Shown: positions 8,049 through 17,065, counted from the first letter of the stretch. The stretch: DNA of 64,000 nucleotides from Sphingosinicella sp942492965 (GCA_942492965.1 OW818656.1:1426001-1490000), one strand, 5' to 3'. Numbers and translations: made by a program. The notes: generated by a model from the letters alone, not told the origin.

Positions 8049-9622
8049 TCCTGCTCCCTCAATTCCTTGCGCCGGATCTTGCCGCTCACCGTCTTGGGCA
8101 GCGCCGCGACGAATTCGATCTTGCGCGGATACTTATAGGGCGCCGTCGTGGATTTCACATGGCTTTGCAAGGCCTCGACGAGCGCATCCGAAGCGTCGTG
8201 CCCGGCAGCGAGCACGACGAACGCCTTCACCACCTCGCCGCGCGTCGGGTCGGGGCTCGCCACGACCGCGCTCTCGGCGACCGCCGGATGCTCGAAGAGT
8301 GCGCTTTCCACCTCAAAGGGCCCGATCCGGTATCCCGCCGAAAGGATCACGTCGTCGGCGCGGCCGACGAACCAGAAGAAGCCGTCTTCGTCCACGAAGG
8401 CGCGGTCGCCGGTCAGATACCAGCCGTCCCGGAACACGCTCGCCGTGCGCTCGTCATCGTCGCGGTAGCCCAGAAACAGCCCCGGAGGGCGCCCTCCCGC
8501 CACGCGCAGCGCGATGTCGCCTTCCTCGCCCGGCGGCAGGCGCTCGCCCGCTTCGCCGATCACCGCAAGGTCGATCCCCGGTGCGGGCTTGCCCATCGCG
8601 CCCTGCCGCTCCGCGCCCGCGCGGTTGCAGCACAGCATCACGGTTTCGGTCTGGCCGTAGCCATCGTGGATCGAAAGCCCTGTCGCCGCCCGCCACAGGT
8701 CGATCACCTCGGGATTGAGCGGTTCGCCCGCGCTTACGCAGCGCCGCAGCGTCTCGAAGCTCCGCGTACCGAGATCGGAGCGCACGAACATGCGGTACGC
8801 CGTCGGCGGCGCGCACAGCGTCGTCACAGGATACTTGCCGAGCAGGCCAAGAACCGCCTCCGCATCGAAACCCGGCGCGTGATAGGCGAAGATCCCCGCG
8901 CCCATCATCCACGGCGCGAACAGGCTGGACCATGCCGCCTTCGCCCAGCCCGTGTCGGACACGTTCCACATCAGGTCACCGGGGCCGAGATCGAGCCAGG
9001 TGCGCGCCGTGATCTCGTGCGCGAGCGGATAGCCCGCGCCGTGGATCGTCATCTTGGGATTTCCGGTCGTCCCGCTGGTGAAATAGCAGAGCGCCGGATC
9101 GTCGAACGCGGTGTCGGCGATCTCCGCAAGCGGCTCCGCCTTCATGGCGAGCGCCGAATAATCGCCCCAGCCCGCGCGCGGTCCGCCGATATGCAGCTTC
9201 GCGATGGCATCGTCGCCAAGCGCGGCATCCACGCGGTCCGCGATATCCGCCCCCGCCACCACGCACACCGCCTTCGCCGCCGCGCGGCGATAGGCGATGT
9301 CCTTGGGCATCAGCTGCACGGTGCCTGGCGAAGCGATGGCGCCGAGCCGGAGGCAACCGAGCATCAGCTCCCACCATTCCAGCTCGCGCGCCAGCAGGAT
9401 CAGCACTGTGTCACCGCGCTGCACGCCTGCGTTTTTCAGAACGGCAGCGGCCCTCGCCGCCCGTTCGTCGAGCGCGGCGAAGCTGATGTCCTCAACCCGC
9501 CCGCTCGCGTCCACCCACAGCAGCGCACGATCGTTGCCACGTTCGCGTGCAAGCGTCTGCATGCGATCCCGCGCGAAATTGGTTCGCGCGGGCGGATTCC
9601 ATTCGAAAGATGCTACCGTCAT
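8021..9622 (-). CDS. AMP-binding acyl-CoA synthetase (medium-chain ACSM-like)
   Basis: 533 aa ANL ligase, distinct from its downstream neighbour. Motifs: ALCYFTSGTTGNPKMTIHG, DGYGQTETVMLCCN, GWYLTGDRAFVDEDGFFWFVGRADD, YRIGPFEVESALFEHPAV and the C-terminal KTVSGKIRRKELRE lysine loop. The architecture matches acetyl/medium-chain acyl-CoA synthetases. The ATG at 9622 overlaps the aldehyde dehydrogenase stop as ATGA. An upstream open extension is antisense-like and was discarded. Two different ligases in one operon suggest a range of acids, or one acid and a later chain product. Confidence 0.88.
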   Translation of the reverse strand: MTVASFEWNPPARTNFARDRMQTLARERGNDRALLWVDASGRVEDISFAALDERAARAAAVLKNAGVQRGDTVLILLARELEWWELMLGCLRLGAIASPGTVQLMPKDIAYRRAAAKAVCVVAGADIADRVDAALGDDAIAKLHIGGPRAGWGDYSALAMKAEPLAEIADTAFDDPALCYFTSGTTGNPKMTIHGAGYPLAHEITARTWLDLGPGDLMWNVSDTGWAKAAWSSLFAPWMMGAGIFAYHAPGFDAEAVLGLLGKYPVTTLCAPPTAYRMFVRSDLGTRSFETLRRCVSAGEPLNPEVIDLWRAATGLSIHDGYGQTETVMLCCNRAGAERQGAMGKPAPGIDLAVIGEAGERLPPGEEGDIALRVAGGRPPGLFLGYRDDDERTASVFRDGWYLTGDRAFVDEDGFFWFVGRADDVILSAGYRIGPFEVESALFEHPAVAESAVVASPDPTRGEVVKAFVVLAAGHDASDALVEALQSHVKSTTAPYKYPRKIEFVAALPKTVSGKIRRKELREQEWSGENRKS

Positions 9623-11022
9623 CGCGCTTCGTTGATGATCTGCACCTGCGTGAATTCGTGCAGGCCTTCTTCGGCGAATTCCACACCGATGCCGGATTGC
9701 TTGGCGCCGCCGAAGGGAATGTTCGGCCCGAAATCGAGGTGCTTGTTGATCCACACCGTGCCCGAATCCATGCGCGTGGCGATGTCGTAGGCGGTGTCGC
9801 GGTCCTTGCCCCACACCGATCCGCCAAGGCCCCACGGCGAGGCGTTGGCGCGGGCGAGCGCATCTTCCGCGTCGTCGTAGCGGATCACCGGCAGCACGGG
9901 TCCGAACTGTTCCTCGTCGACGATGCGCGTACCGTCCGAAACGTCGCGCACGATCGTGGGACGAATGAAATAGCCGGGCCGATCGACGACATCGCCGCCC
10001 GCGATGATCGTGCCTGCGGCGCGGGCGTCATCCAGGAAGCCCTTCACCTTCTCGTACTGCATCTTGTTCTGCAGCGGCCCGATCTGCGCACCCTGCGCGA
10101 GCCCGTCGTCGACGATCGCCTCGTCCGCCAGCCGCGCAAGTTCCGCGCACAACTCCTCATAGATTGACGAATGCGCATAGACACGCTTCACGGCGAGACA
10201 TACCTGCCCCGCATTCATCATCGCGGCGCCGAAAATGCCGGGCGCGATCGCCTTCGGATCGGCATCCGGCAGCACTATCGCCGCATCGTTGCCGCCGAGT
10301 TCGAGCGTGATGCGCTTGATCGTGGACGCCGCGCTCGCCATCACCTTCTTGCCCGTCTCGGTCGAGCCGGTGAACGAGATCTTCGCGACATCCGGGTGCG
10401 TCGTCAGCTTGCCGCCAAGATCGTTCTGGTCGGTGATGATGTTGATGACGCCCGCCGGGAAAATTTCCGCACAAAGCTCGCCAAGCTTCAAAGTCGTCAG
10501 CGGCGTCGTCGGTGCGGGCTTGAGGATGATCGTGTTGCCCGCGAGCAGCGCCACCGGCATCTTGAACGCCACGATCAGCACCGGGAAGTTCCACGGGATG
10601 ATCGCGCCGACCACGCCGAGCGGCCGCCGCCGCATTTCGACACGGCGGTTGTCATTGTCCTCGAGGATGCGATCGCTGAGTTCCAGGGACGCGAGGTAAC
10701 GCATGAACGCCGCCGTGTAGACGATCTCTGCCGTCGATTCGGAAAGCGGCTTGCCCTGCTCCTGGGTCAGCAGCCGGGCGAACGCGTCCGTCTTCGCTTC
10801 AATGGCGTCGGCGAGTTTCAGGAGGAGGTCGCGGCGTTCCTGCATGGGACGCCGCGACCATGCAGGGAAGGCAGCCTTCGCGGCGGCAACCGCAGCATCG
10901 AGCTGGGCTTCCGATCCGCGCGGACACACGGCAAGCACCTCTTCCGTCGCCGGGTTGATGACATCCATTGTCATGTCGCCCGGCACCAGCGCACCGCCGA
11001 TCAGCAGCCGATAGTTGTCCAT
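9619..11022 (-). CDS. NAD(P)-dependent aldehyde dehydrogenase
   Basis: 467 aa ALDH-superfamily protein. Seen: the NAD-binding loop FTGSTETGKKVM, the general-base region LELGGNDAAIVLPDAD, the catalytic Cys in MMNAGQVCLAVKR and the C-terminal PFGGAKQSGIGVEFAEEGL. The ATG at 11022 is preceded by AAGGA. It sits between the TonB receptor and the two acyl-CoA synthetases. The simplest role is oxidising the aldehyde released by the aralkylamine dehydrogenase to its acid. That substrate is an inference from the operon, not from active-site residues. Confidence 0.9.
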   Translation of the reverse strand: MDNYRLLIGGALVPGDMTMDVINPATEEVLAVCPRGSEAQLDAAVAAAKAAFPAWSRRPMQERRDLLLKLADAIEAKTDAFARLLTQEQGKPLSESTAEIVYTAAFMRYLASLELSDRILEDNDNRRVEMRRRPLGVVGAIIPWNFPVLIVAFKMPVALLAGNTIILKPAPTTPLTTLKLGELCAEIFPAGVINIITDQNDLGGKLTTHPDVAKISFTGSTETGKKVMASAASTIKRITLELGGNDAAIVLPDADPKAIAPGIFGAAMMNAGQVCLAVKRVYAHSSIYEELCAELARLADEAIVDDGLAQGAQIGPLQNKMQYEKVKGFLDDARAAGTIIAGGDVVDRPGYFIRPTIVRDVSDGTRIVDEEQFGPVLPVIRYDDAEDALARANASPWGLGGSVWGKDRDTAYDIATRMDSGTVWINKHLDFGPNIPFGGAKQSGIGVEFAEEGLHEFTQVQIINEAR

Positions 11023-11047
11023 AACCGATCCTTCCCAAGTGTCGTCT

Positions 11048-13246
11048 TTAGAACTTGTACCCAACCGTTACACCGTACGTACGCGGCGCGGAAATATGGT
11101 TGTAATCGAACCCGAAGCCCGCGAGCAGATCGACGCGCGAGGTGAAGTAGAACTTGTTGCCGAGGTTCTTGCCCCAGATCGACGCGTTCCAGCGCCCGTC
11201 CGCGGTTTCGTAGTCGATATGCGCGCCGAGGATCGCATAGCTGCCCTGCTGCAGGCGCGGAACGTTCAGCACTTCGAAATACTGGCTCGACGAATAGCTC
11301 ACATCGCCGTGCAGGCTGAGCTTGCCGGTATCCGAATCCATCACCGTGAGATCGACGCCGCCGTTGAAGGTCATCGACGGCGCGTTCGACAGTTCATTGC
11401 CCGAAACGTCGACACCGCTCACCGTGCCCTTCTTGATCTTGGAATCGAGCAGCCCGACTCCCGCGCGCAGCGAGAGCATGTCGCTCGCCCGAACGCTGAG
11501 TTCGGCCTCGCCGCCCATGATCCGCGACTTATTGATATTGAGCAGCGTCTGCGCCGCGGTCACCGGATCGACGTTGATGAACTGCTGATTTCGGTAATCA
11601 TAGTAGAAGCCGGCAAGATTCAGCGTCACGGAGCGGCCCGCGAACTGCGTCTTGGCACCGATCTCGTAGGCGTTCACCTTCTCCGGCTTCGCAATCGAAA
11701 GCTCCGACGGATCGAAGAACGCCTGCGCATTGAAGCTGCTCGCCCGGTAGCCCCGGCTGAAATGCGCATAGATGAGATTGCCGTCAGCGAGCTTGTAGTC
11801 GAGACCGATCTTCCCCGAAATATTGTCGGTGCTGTATTTCAGGTCCGACGGCGGGATCAGGTTCACCACCAGCACGCCGTTCGGGCCGAGCGCATTCGAT
11901 TCGAAATCCGTCTGCCGCCCTGTATCGTGCGTGTAACGCAGACCGCCGCGCAGCGTGATCGCGTCGGTGATATCGTAATTCATGTCGGTGTAGATCGCGA
12001 TGCTCTTCTTCACCTGATCGAAGCTGTTCGCGAATAGGCAGCCGAGCGGCAGACCGATCGCGCAGTCGGCATCGGTCACGCCGGGAAGGCCATCCGAATC
12101 GACATCCTTGGCGATTTCGAAGGTGGTGCTGTTGAACACCTTCTCGCGGTTGTAATAGGCGCCCAGAATGAAATCGAACGGACCGCCCGTGTCGCTCGTC
12201 AGACGCAGATCCTGCGCGAACTGACTGGCCTTGTCGTAATAGGGAATTTCCAGCAGTTCGGTCGCCGTGCCGTCGGTATCTTCATAGAACGAGAGCTTGC
12301 CCTTGTCCCACGAGGTGATGCTGGTGACGGTGAGCGTATCCGACACGTCGATGTTGCCGGTGAGCGCAAGCGAATAGGTGCGCGCGCGGCGGCGTTCGGT
12401 GACGTTCGCCTCGATCTCGCGCTTGCTGAGGCCGACGCGATGCACCTCCGCAGGCTGCGCGTAAATGCCGTAGTTTCGCGGGTTCTGATAACTCGTCGAG
12501 CCGCGCAGCACAAAGCGCACGCCGTCCGACGGTTCGAGCAGGACCGACGCACGCACCGCATATTCGCGCACGCCCGCAAGGTCGGGCTCGCCCGGCAGCT
12601 GGTTCTTGAACCAGCCGTCCGCACGCGCGAAGCTGAAGGCGACACGCGCCGCCGCCTTGTCGCCCATCGGCACGTTGATCGCGCCGTTCGCATCCATGCG
12701 GTTGTAATTGCCGTAGCCGAGATTGAGGTAGCCGCTCGTCTCGCCGAGTTCGGGCGCGCGGCTGATGAGATTGACCGCGCCGCCCGTGGTGTTCTTGCCG
12801 TAAAGCGTCCCCTGCGGCCCGCGCAGCACCTCGACGCGTTCAAGGTCGTACATCGCAACGCCGAGGAACGCGAAATTGCCCTTGTAGACCTCGTCGTAAT
12901 AGGTCGCGACCGGGCTCGACTGGTTGAGGCTGTAATCCGACATCGAAACGCCGCGCAGCGCGAAGATCGGTGTGTTGTCGCCCACGATGCTGGTGAGCTG
13001 AAGGTTCGCCACCTTGGTGACGAGATCGTCGGCATTCGTCACGCGCGATTTCGAAAGCTGGTCGCCGCCGATGGCGGAGACCGAAATCGGCACGTCCTGA
13101 AGCCGTTCGGCGCGCTTGGTGGCCGTGATGACGATTTCGGTATCCGCGACCTCGGCGGTTTCCTGCGCCTGCGCAAGTCCGGCAGTGCCCGCCAGCAAGA
13201 CCGGCACGATGGCGGCGGAAAGCGCCGCGCGTCCTTTAATCTTCAT
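11048..13246 (-). CDS. TonB-dependent outer-membrane receptor of the amine operon
   Basis: 732 aa. An N-terminal signal peptide (about residues 1-28, ending AGLAQA) is followed by a TonB-box-like EIVITATKR. The plug domain carries DVPISVSAIGGDQL, LRGPQGTLYGKNTTGGAVNLIS and the barrel ends with a C-terminal Phe (YGVTVGYKF), as outer-membrane proteins do. The ATG at 13246, with GGGAAGG seven nt ahead, is preferred over an in-frame TTG two codons upstream. It lies 30 nt after the second cytochrome gene and 25 nt before the aldehyde dehydrogenase. It is therefore probably the outer-membrane importer for the amine substrate or a conjugate of it. Confidence 0.92.
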   Translation of the reverse strand: MKIKGRAALSAAIVPVLLAGTAGLAQAQETAEVADTEIVITATKRAERLQDVPISVSAIGGDQLSKSRVTNADDLVTKVANLQLTSIVGDNTPIFALRGVSMSDYSLNQSSPVATYYDEVYKGNFAFLGVAMYDLERVEVLRGPQGTLYGKNTTGGAVNLISRAPELGETSGYLNLGYGNYNRMDANGAINVPMGDKAAARVAFSFARADGWFKNQLPGEPDLAGVREYAVRASVLLEPSDGVRFVLRGSTSYQNPRNYGIYAQPAEVHRVGLSKREIEANVTERRRARTYSLALTGNIDVSDTLTVTSITSWDKGKLSFYEDTDGTATELLEIPYYDKASQFAQDLRLTSDTGGPFDFILGAYYNREKVFNSTTFEIAKDVDSDGLPGVTDADCAIGLPLGCLFANSFDQVKKSIAIYTDMNYDITDAITLRGGLRYTHDTGRQTDFESNALGPNGVLVVNLIPPSDLKYSTDNISGKIGLDYKLADGNLIYAHFSRGYRASSFNAQAFFDPSELSIAKPEKVNAYEIGAKTQFAGRSVTLNLAGFYYDYRNQQFINVDPVTAAQTLLNINKSRIMGGEAELSVRASDMLSLRAGVGLLDSKIKKGTVSGVDVSGNELSNAPSMTFNGGVDLTVMDSDTGKLSLHGDVSYSSSQYFEVLNVPRLQQGSYAILGAHIDYETADGRWNASIWGKNLGNKFYFTSRVDLLAGFGFDYNHISAPRTYGVTVGYKF

Positions 13247-13276
13247 AATCAAACCTTCCCCTTTTGTTTCCCCGAA

Positions 13277-13744
13277 TTATGCGTCGCCGCCCTCCGCAAG
13301 AGCATTGATCTTCTCGATTAGAACGGCCCGCATCGCAGGCGCATCGGTACGCAGCGGCACCTTGCGCAGCTTGCCGATCTCGCTTGCCGTATAGGGTTTG
13401 AAATCCGCCGGAACATGCGCGCCGTCGAACCGGTAAAGCGTCCAGTTCAAAAGGTCCGCGAGTTCCGCGTCACTAACCGGCGCGGTCGCGACGCCGGGAA
13501 CGCGCCCCAGATATTCGCGCCCTCCCGGAACATGCAGGAACTTCGCCACGATCCCCGCCATTGCGGGCGTCGTCTGGGGTGTGCCGGTGGCGTCTGACCG
13601 GTGGCAGCCCTGGCATTTCAGCATCCAGTTCTGCCGCGCGAGCGCCGGATTGGCAACGCCGGTTTCGCGGAGATCACCCTGCGCAGCAAGCCCCGCACCG
13701 GCCACACCGGCGAGAGCCGCGAGCGCGAGGATGCCGCGTAGCAT
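13277..13744 (-). CDS. Exported monoheme c-type cytochrome (second)
   Basis: 155 aa with a cleavable signal (MLRGILALAALAGVAGAGLA) and one heme site, CQGCH at residues 44-48. Met in TPAMAGIVAKF is a possible axial ligand. Its ATG overlaps the stop of the preceding cytochrome gene (TGATG), so the two are coupled. A periplasmic cytochrome beside an amine dehydrogenase most likely takes electrons from the tryptophan tryptophylquinone enzyme. No match to a named cytochrome could be made. Confidence 0.82.
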   Translation of the reverse strand: MLRGILALAALAGVAGAGLAAQGDLRETGVANPALARQNWMLKCQGCHRSDATGTPQTTPAMAGIVAKFLHVPGGREYLGRVPGVATAPVSDAELADLLNWTLYRFDGAHVPADFKPYTASEIGKLRKVPLRTDAPAMRAVLIEKINALAEGGDA

Positions 13745-14193
13745 CACTTGATCGCGGCTTTCAGTTCGGCGACCTGGCGCGGTGTCAGCGCCGCGCCGCT
13801 CTTGCGGATGCCGCCCACTTCGTCGGCACTGAAACGCTTCACCTTTTTGTCGGCCGCCGCGATCGTGTCGAGCACGTGGTTGAGCACCGCCGCGACCTCG
13901 TCGTCCTTCATGCCGGCCTGCGCGGGCATCACGCCGCGATAGGTTTTTCCGTCGACGACGATCGGCCCCGAAAGGCCGCGCGTCACCGCCAGCACCAGGA
14001 ACCGCCGCCCGTCCGGCTTTGCCGCGAGGGCGGCCGGCTCGACCTTCAGCGAGGGAAACGCGCCGGGAACCCCCGCGCCCGTTGCCAGATGGCACGCTGC
14101 GCAGCGCTTGTAGAGCGCTGGGCCATCCGCGGCCTCGGCGGCAGCGGGCAGCGCCATCAGCAGCATTGCAGCCGCGACGCGCAGCATCGTCAT
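13744..14193 (-). CDS. Exported monoheme c-type cytochrome (first)
   Basis: 149 aa with a signal peptide (MLLMALPAAAEA) and one heme motif, CAACH at residues 31-35. The TYRGVMPAQAGM segment holds a plausible axial Met. The C-terminal half includes VAAVLNHVLDTI, typical of small class I cytochromes. The ATG at 14193 overlaps the aauA stop. In the characterised Alcaligenes aau cluster a small c cytochrome gene also follows aauA. It is a likely electron carrier for the dehydrogenase. Confidence 0.82.
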   Translation of the reverse strand: MTMLRVAAAMLLMALPAAAEAADGPALYKRCAACHLATGAGVPGAFPSLKVEPAALAAKPDGRRFLVLAVTRGLSGPIVVDGKTYRGVMPAQAGMKDDEVAAVLNHVLDTIAAADKKVKRFSADEVGGIRKSGAALTPRQVAELKAAIK

Positions 14194-14747
14194 TTCTCCA
14201 GCGCCACGCCGAGGATGACCGCCGTCGAGCAGTTGTAGATCGCACTCGACGTGCCGAGGCACCAGTTGATGTCGTTGTTCTCCTGCGGCCGCACCATCGG
14301 CCGGTCGCCCTCGTTGCGGTTGCAGAGGCACCGCCCGCACGAGGATTTGCCGCAGCAGTCGTTGTAGCTGATGATGTAGGAGCGATTGTCCGCCGGATTG
14401 AGGCAGGTGCCGATCCACGTGATCGGCGACATCTCCGTGCCGGGCGGGCAGGTGCTCGCCGTGCCGCCGCAGCATGAGCAGAGGAAACCGTCGATCGCGC
14501 AGTAGCGCCAGTAGTCGCAGCTCGCCTGATCGCCGGGGTCCTGCGGGTTGCCGGTCGGCTGCGGGGCGATGCCGCCGCCCGCGCCGCCGTGCGCCGGATT
14601 TGCCGCGGCATAGGCGCGCGAGACGGGCAGCACGGGGAACGCCGCCGCGCCGGTGATCGCGCCGCCGATCAGCGTCAGCAGGCTGCGGCGCGAGGTCGTT
14701 TTTGCCACCCGCCGGGTGAGCGCTTCGGTGATCTTGTCGATGGCCAT
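14190..14747 (-). CDS. aauA: Aralkylamine dehydrogenase light chain (TTQ subunit)
   Basis: 185 aa small subunit of a quinoprotein amine dehydrogenase, which deaminates amines in the periplasm using tryptophan tryptophylquinone. A twin-arginine leader (SRRSLLTLIGGA) is followed by a Cys-rich domain from about residue 77. By alignment to the known light chains, TTQ would form from Trp111 (TWIGTC) and Trp162 (NDINWC), 51 residues apart as in the family. The maturation and catalytic Asp residues fall at Asp86 (CAIDG) and Asp130 (YNDCC). The segments AIDGFLCSCCGGT and ISYNDCCGKSSCGRC look much more like aromatic amine than methylamine dehydrogenase. The start lies 14 nt after mauD. Confidence 0.92.
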   Translation of the reverse strand: MAIDKITEALTRRVAKTTSRRSLLTLIGGAITGAAAFPVLPVSRAYAAANPAHGGAGGGIAPQPTGNPQDPGDQASCDYWRYCAIDGFLCSCCGGTASTCPPGTEMSPITWIGTCLNPADNRSYIISYNDCCGKSSCGRCLCNRNEGDRPMVRPQENNDINWCLGTSSAIYNCSTAVILGVALEK

Positions 14748-14761
14748 GGCCCGCTTCCCCC

Positions 14762-15346
14762 TTATCGCTTCGCCAGGAAGTCCTGGAGCGAGGCGACACC
14801 GCGCTCCTTGGCTTCGAACAGGCTTTCGAGATGTTCACGCGTATTGACGAGGCCGAGCGAGGCGATCTTGCCGTCTTCGCCGATCAGCACCGCATAAGGC
14901 AGTTTCGAGACGCCGAAGCGGCGCCCGAGATCCTCGGAGAGGACATAGGGGAAACCCGCGAGCCCTTCGGCCATCATCAGGCGCCGATGCGCGGCTTCAT
15001 CGCCGTCGCTGGCGAGGATCGCGTCCAGCCACCCGCGCTCGGCGGCGGCAGCGGATTTGAACACCGGCAGCAGCGTCTTGCAGATGGGGCAGTCGGGCGA
15101 CAGGAAGAAGATCAGCTGGCTGCGGCCGCGCGCGCCGCCGATCACGACAGCGTCGCCGCTAAGTGACTTCACGTGCATTTCCGGCGCGGCGTCGCCCGTC
15201 TTCACGCCCTGATGCAGCGTCAGCGCGCCGGCGGGCGCGATGCGCTCGTGGAGCACGCCCACCTGCCGCGCGAGCGCCGCGACGAGCACGCCGAGCACGG
15301 CAACCGTGATCCAGAGCAGCACCTGCGAGACGACGATCATGCTCAT
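14762..15346 (-). CDS. mauD: MauD-like thioredoxin-fold maturation protein
   Basis: 194 aa. An N-terminal membrane anchor (about residues 4-25, VVSQVLLWITVAVLGVLVAA) leads to a periplasmic thioredoxin-like domain with the redox pair in FLSPDCPICKTLLPVF. MauD proteins help form the many disulfides of the TTQ light chain. The ATG at 15346 with GGAGG is chosen. It overlaps the mauE stop as ATGA, and the longer in-frame start four codons upstream lies inside mauE. Confidence 0.9.
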   Translation of the reverse strand: MSMIVVSQVLLWITVAVLGVLVAALARQVGVLHERIAPAGALTLHQGVKTGDAAPEMHVKSLSGDAVVIGGARGRSQLIFFLSPDCPICKTLLPVFKSAAAAERGWLDAILASDGDEAAHRRLMMAEGLAGFPYVLSEDLGRRFGVSKLPYAVLIGEDGKIASLGLVNTREHLESLFEAKERGVASLQDFLAKR

Positions 15347-15843
15347 GCGTGCCTCCAATGGGGATGGGGAATGGCCGCCAATTCACCGGCGGCAGACTGC
15401 AGACTGAAAAGCGCAAGCGCCGCGAACAGCGGCTCGGGCGATCCCGCGCCTGCAGGGAGCAGCGCCGCCGCCCCGGCAAGACCTGCAAAAAAGATGGCGC
15501 GCGCCGGAGCAAAGACCCGGGGAGCCGCGGTATGCGCGCCAAAGGTGCAACCACAATCGAAAACCTCACCGCGCCGCCGCACCAGCAGCACGGCGTAAAC
15601 GAGCCAGAGCCCCGCGGCGATGGCAGCGCCTGCTGGCCGCGTCGCGGCGAACAGCAGCGCCATGGCTGCGAGGAATTCTGTCGCGCCGGCCGTCGCGGCC
15701 AGCGCCTTGCCGAAGCCCGCGTTCGTGCCTGCAAGCCGCGCCGCCGCGCCCGCCATGCGTTCGGGCTGGAACGCCTTGTGGGCGGCCGCCGACAGCAGCA
15801 CGAGCGCGAGGAACAGCGCGATGCTGTCGCCCGCGAAGCTCAT
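15343..15843 (-). CDS. mauE: MauE-like membrane maturation protein
   Basis: 166 aa polytopic membrane protein with about four hydrophobic segments and a Cys pair in VFDCGCTFG. MauE resembles the membrane part of DsbD-type proteins and is thought to pass reducing power or help light-chain disulfide folding with MauD. Its start overlaps the aauB stop and its stop overlaps the mauD start. No mauF is present, which agrees with aau rather than mau clusters. Confidence 0.87.
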   Translation of the reverse strand: MSFAGDSIALFLALVLLSAAAHKAFQPERMAGAAARLAGTNAGFGKALAATAGATEFLAAMALLFAATRPAGAAIAAGLWLVYAVLLVRRRGEVFDCGCTFGAHTAAPRVFAPARAIFFAGLAGAAALLPAGAGSPEPLFAALALFSLQSAAGELAAIPHPHWRHA

Positions 15844-17006
15844 TTGCCTGCCGCCGTCATGGTCATCGGGTCGTTCACGACCTCTGCGACCGTATGAAGA
15901 AAATCGCCGCTGTTCGCGTCATAGACGTCGAGATTGCCATCGGGCCGCGAGGCGACGAGATAGGGCTTCGCGCCGGCCGTCACCTCGATCGACAGCGTGT
16001 GGTTCTTCAGCGCGATCTTGCGCGCCACGGCCTTCTTCGCCGTATCCGCGACCCACACCTCGGTGCCGCCGTTCTTGTGGCTGCCCGCCTCGCCGTTGGG
16101 GTCCATCAGCACGTAGACGCGCCCTGCCGCATCAGCGGAGGTCACCTGCCAGCCGCCGGGGCGATACCCTTTCGCGGGATCGCCGGGCACCATCGCGAAC
16201 CCGCCGAGATCGCGGGGCTTGTCGCCGGAGAGATCGAAGCCGCGCAGCTTGCCCTTGAAGCTGACGAACCACGCCGTCCGCCCCGCCATCGCGGGTGTCA
16301 TGAACCACGGATCATTGTCGATGTCGTTGACGGCCTTGGAGGTCGTCGTCGATTTCGCCTTGCCCGCCTCGTCGAGCAAAACCGTCATCATCGTGCCGTC
16401 CGCGCAGAGCGAGGTGAAGCCGCGCGCGCCGGTCGGGTACATCAGCGAGCAGCCCGGCAGATCGATGTCGCCGAGAATCTTGCGCGCTTCGAGATCGACG
16501 ACCGTGACCGAGGCGCCCGGCGTGAAATTGAAGACGAGCATCCATTTCTCGCCGTTCGTGAACTGCATCGCGTTCCGCAGCGTCACGAATTGGCCGCGCT
16601 TGCCGCCCGGCAGCACGATCTCGCCCTTGTGCGCCAGCGTCGCCTTGTCCCAGATCGAAATCACATCGGCGCGTTCGCCGCGCGTCAGGCGTGAGAAGAA
16701 GGTCTCGCCCGTATAAATCTCACTGCCAGTCGTCGAAGGCAGCAGCGTGCCGAACTGGGCGACCGGAACCTGCCCTTTCACCGACGAAACCGGGCTCGAC
16801 ACGTCGACGACGGCAGCGCGCCCGTCGAGGATGCTTTTGAAGTGCAGGTCGTGCACGAAAACATAGCTGTCGGGATAGCGTTCGGGCAGCGTCGCTACCG
16901 ACGGAATCGGCTCTTCGGGAAGCGGCTGCGGGAACGCCTGCTGAGCCTGTGCACTGCTCGCGGCAAGCAGCAGCGTGGCGGCCAAAAGCCCGGCGCGTCG
17001 TGACAT
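15840..17006 (-). CDS. aauB: Aralkylamine dehydrogenase heavy chain
   Basis: 388 aa with a Sec-type signal ending SSAQA-QQ. The rest is a seven-bladed-propeller type protein of the amine dehydrogenase heavy-chain family. Recognisable stretches are DSYVFVHDLHF, FGTLLPSTTGSEIYTGETFFSR, LPGCSLMYPTGARGFTSLC, NDIDNDPWFMTPAM and the closing VVNDPMTMTAAGK. It forms the alpha2beta2 enzyme with AauA. ATGs at 17009 and 17006 are both possible; the second has better spacing from the GGAGG site. First gene of the ten-gene operon, divergent from a TetR regulator. Confidence 0.9.
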   Translation of the reverse strand: MSRRAGLLAATLLLAASSAQAQQAFPQPLPEEPIPSVATLPERYPDSYVFVHDLHFKSILDGRAAVVDVSSPVSSVKGQVPVAQFGTLLPSTTGSEIYTGETFFSRLTRGERADVISIWDKATLAHKGEIVLPGGKRGQFVTLRNAMQFTNGEKWMLVFNFTPGASVTVVDLEARKILGDIDLPGCSLMYPTGARGFTSLCADGTMMTVLLDEAGKAKSTTTSKAVNDIDNDPWFMTPAMAGRTAWFVSFKGKLRGFDLSGDKPRDLGGFAMVPGDPAKGYRPGGWQVTSADAAGRVYVLMDPNGEAGSHKNGGTEVWVADTAKKAVARKIALKNHTLSIEVTAGAKPYLVASRPDGNLDVYDANSGDFLHTVAEVVNDPMTMTAAGK

Positions 17007-17065
17007 CATTCCCCTCCCTCGGCTTCGCCTTTCGACGAGTCGCACTTCCCTCAAGCGCGAAAATG

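Noticed and set aside
13277..14611. A possible 444-aa fusion ending in cytochrome c
   Set aside because: The N-terminal two thirds are an out-of-frame reading of aauA and the first cytochrome. The real start is the ATG at 13744 with a signal peptide.
15840..17006. Heavy chain as methylamine dehydrogenase MauB
   Set aside because: No mauF is present and the light chain segments match aromatic amine dehydrogenase better, so aralkylamine dehydrogenase is the preferred call.
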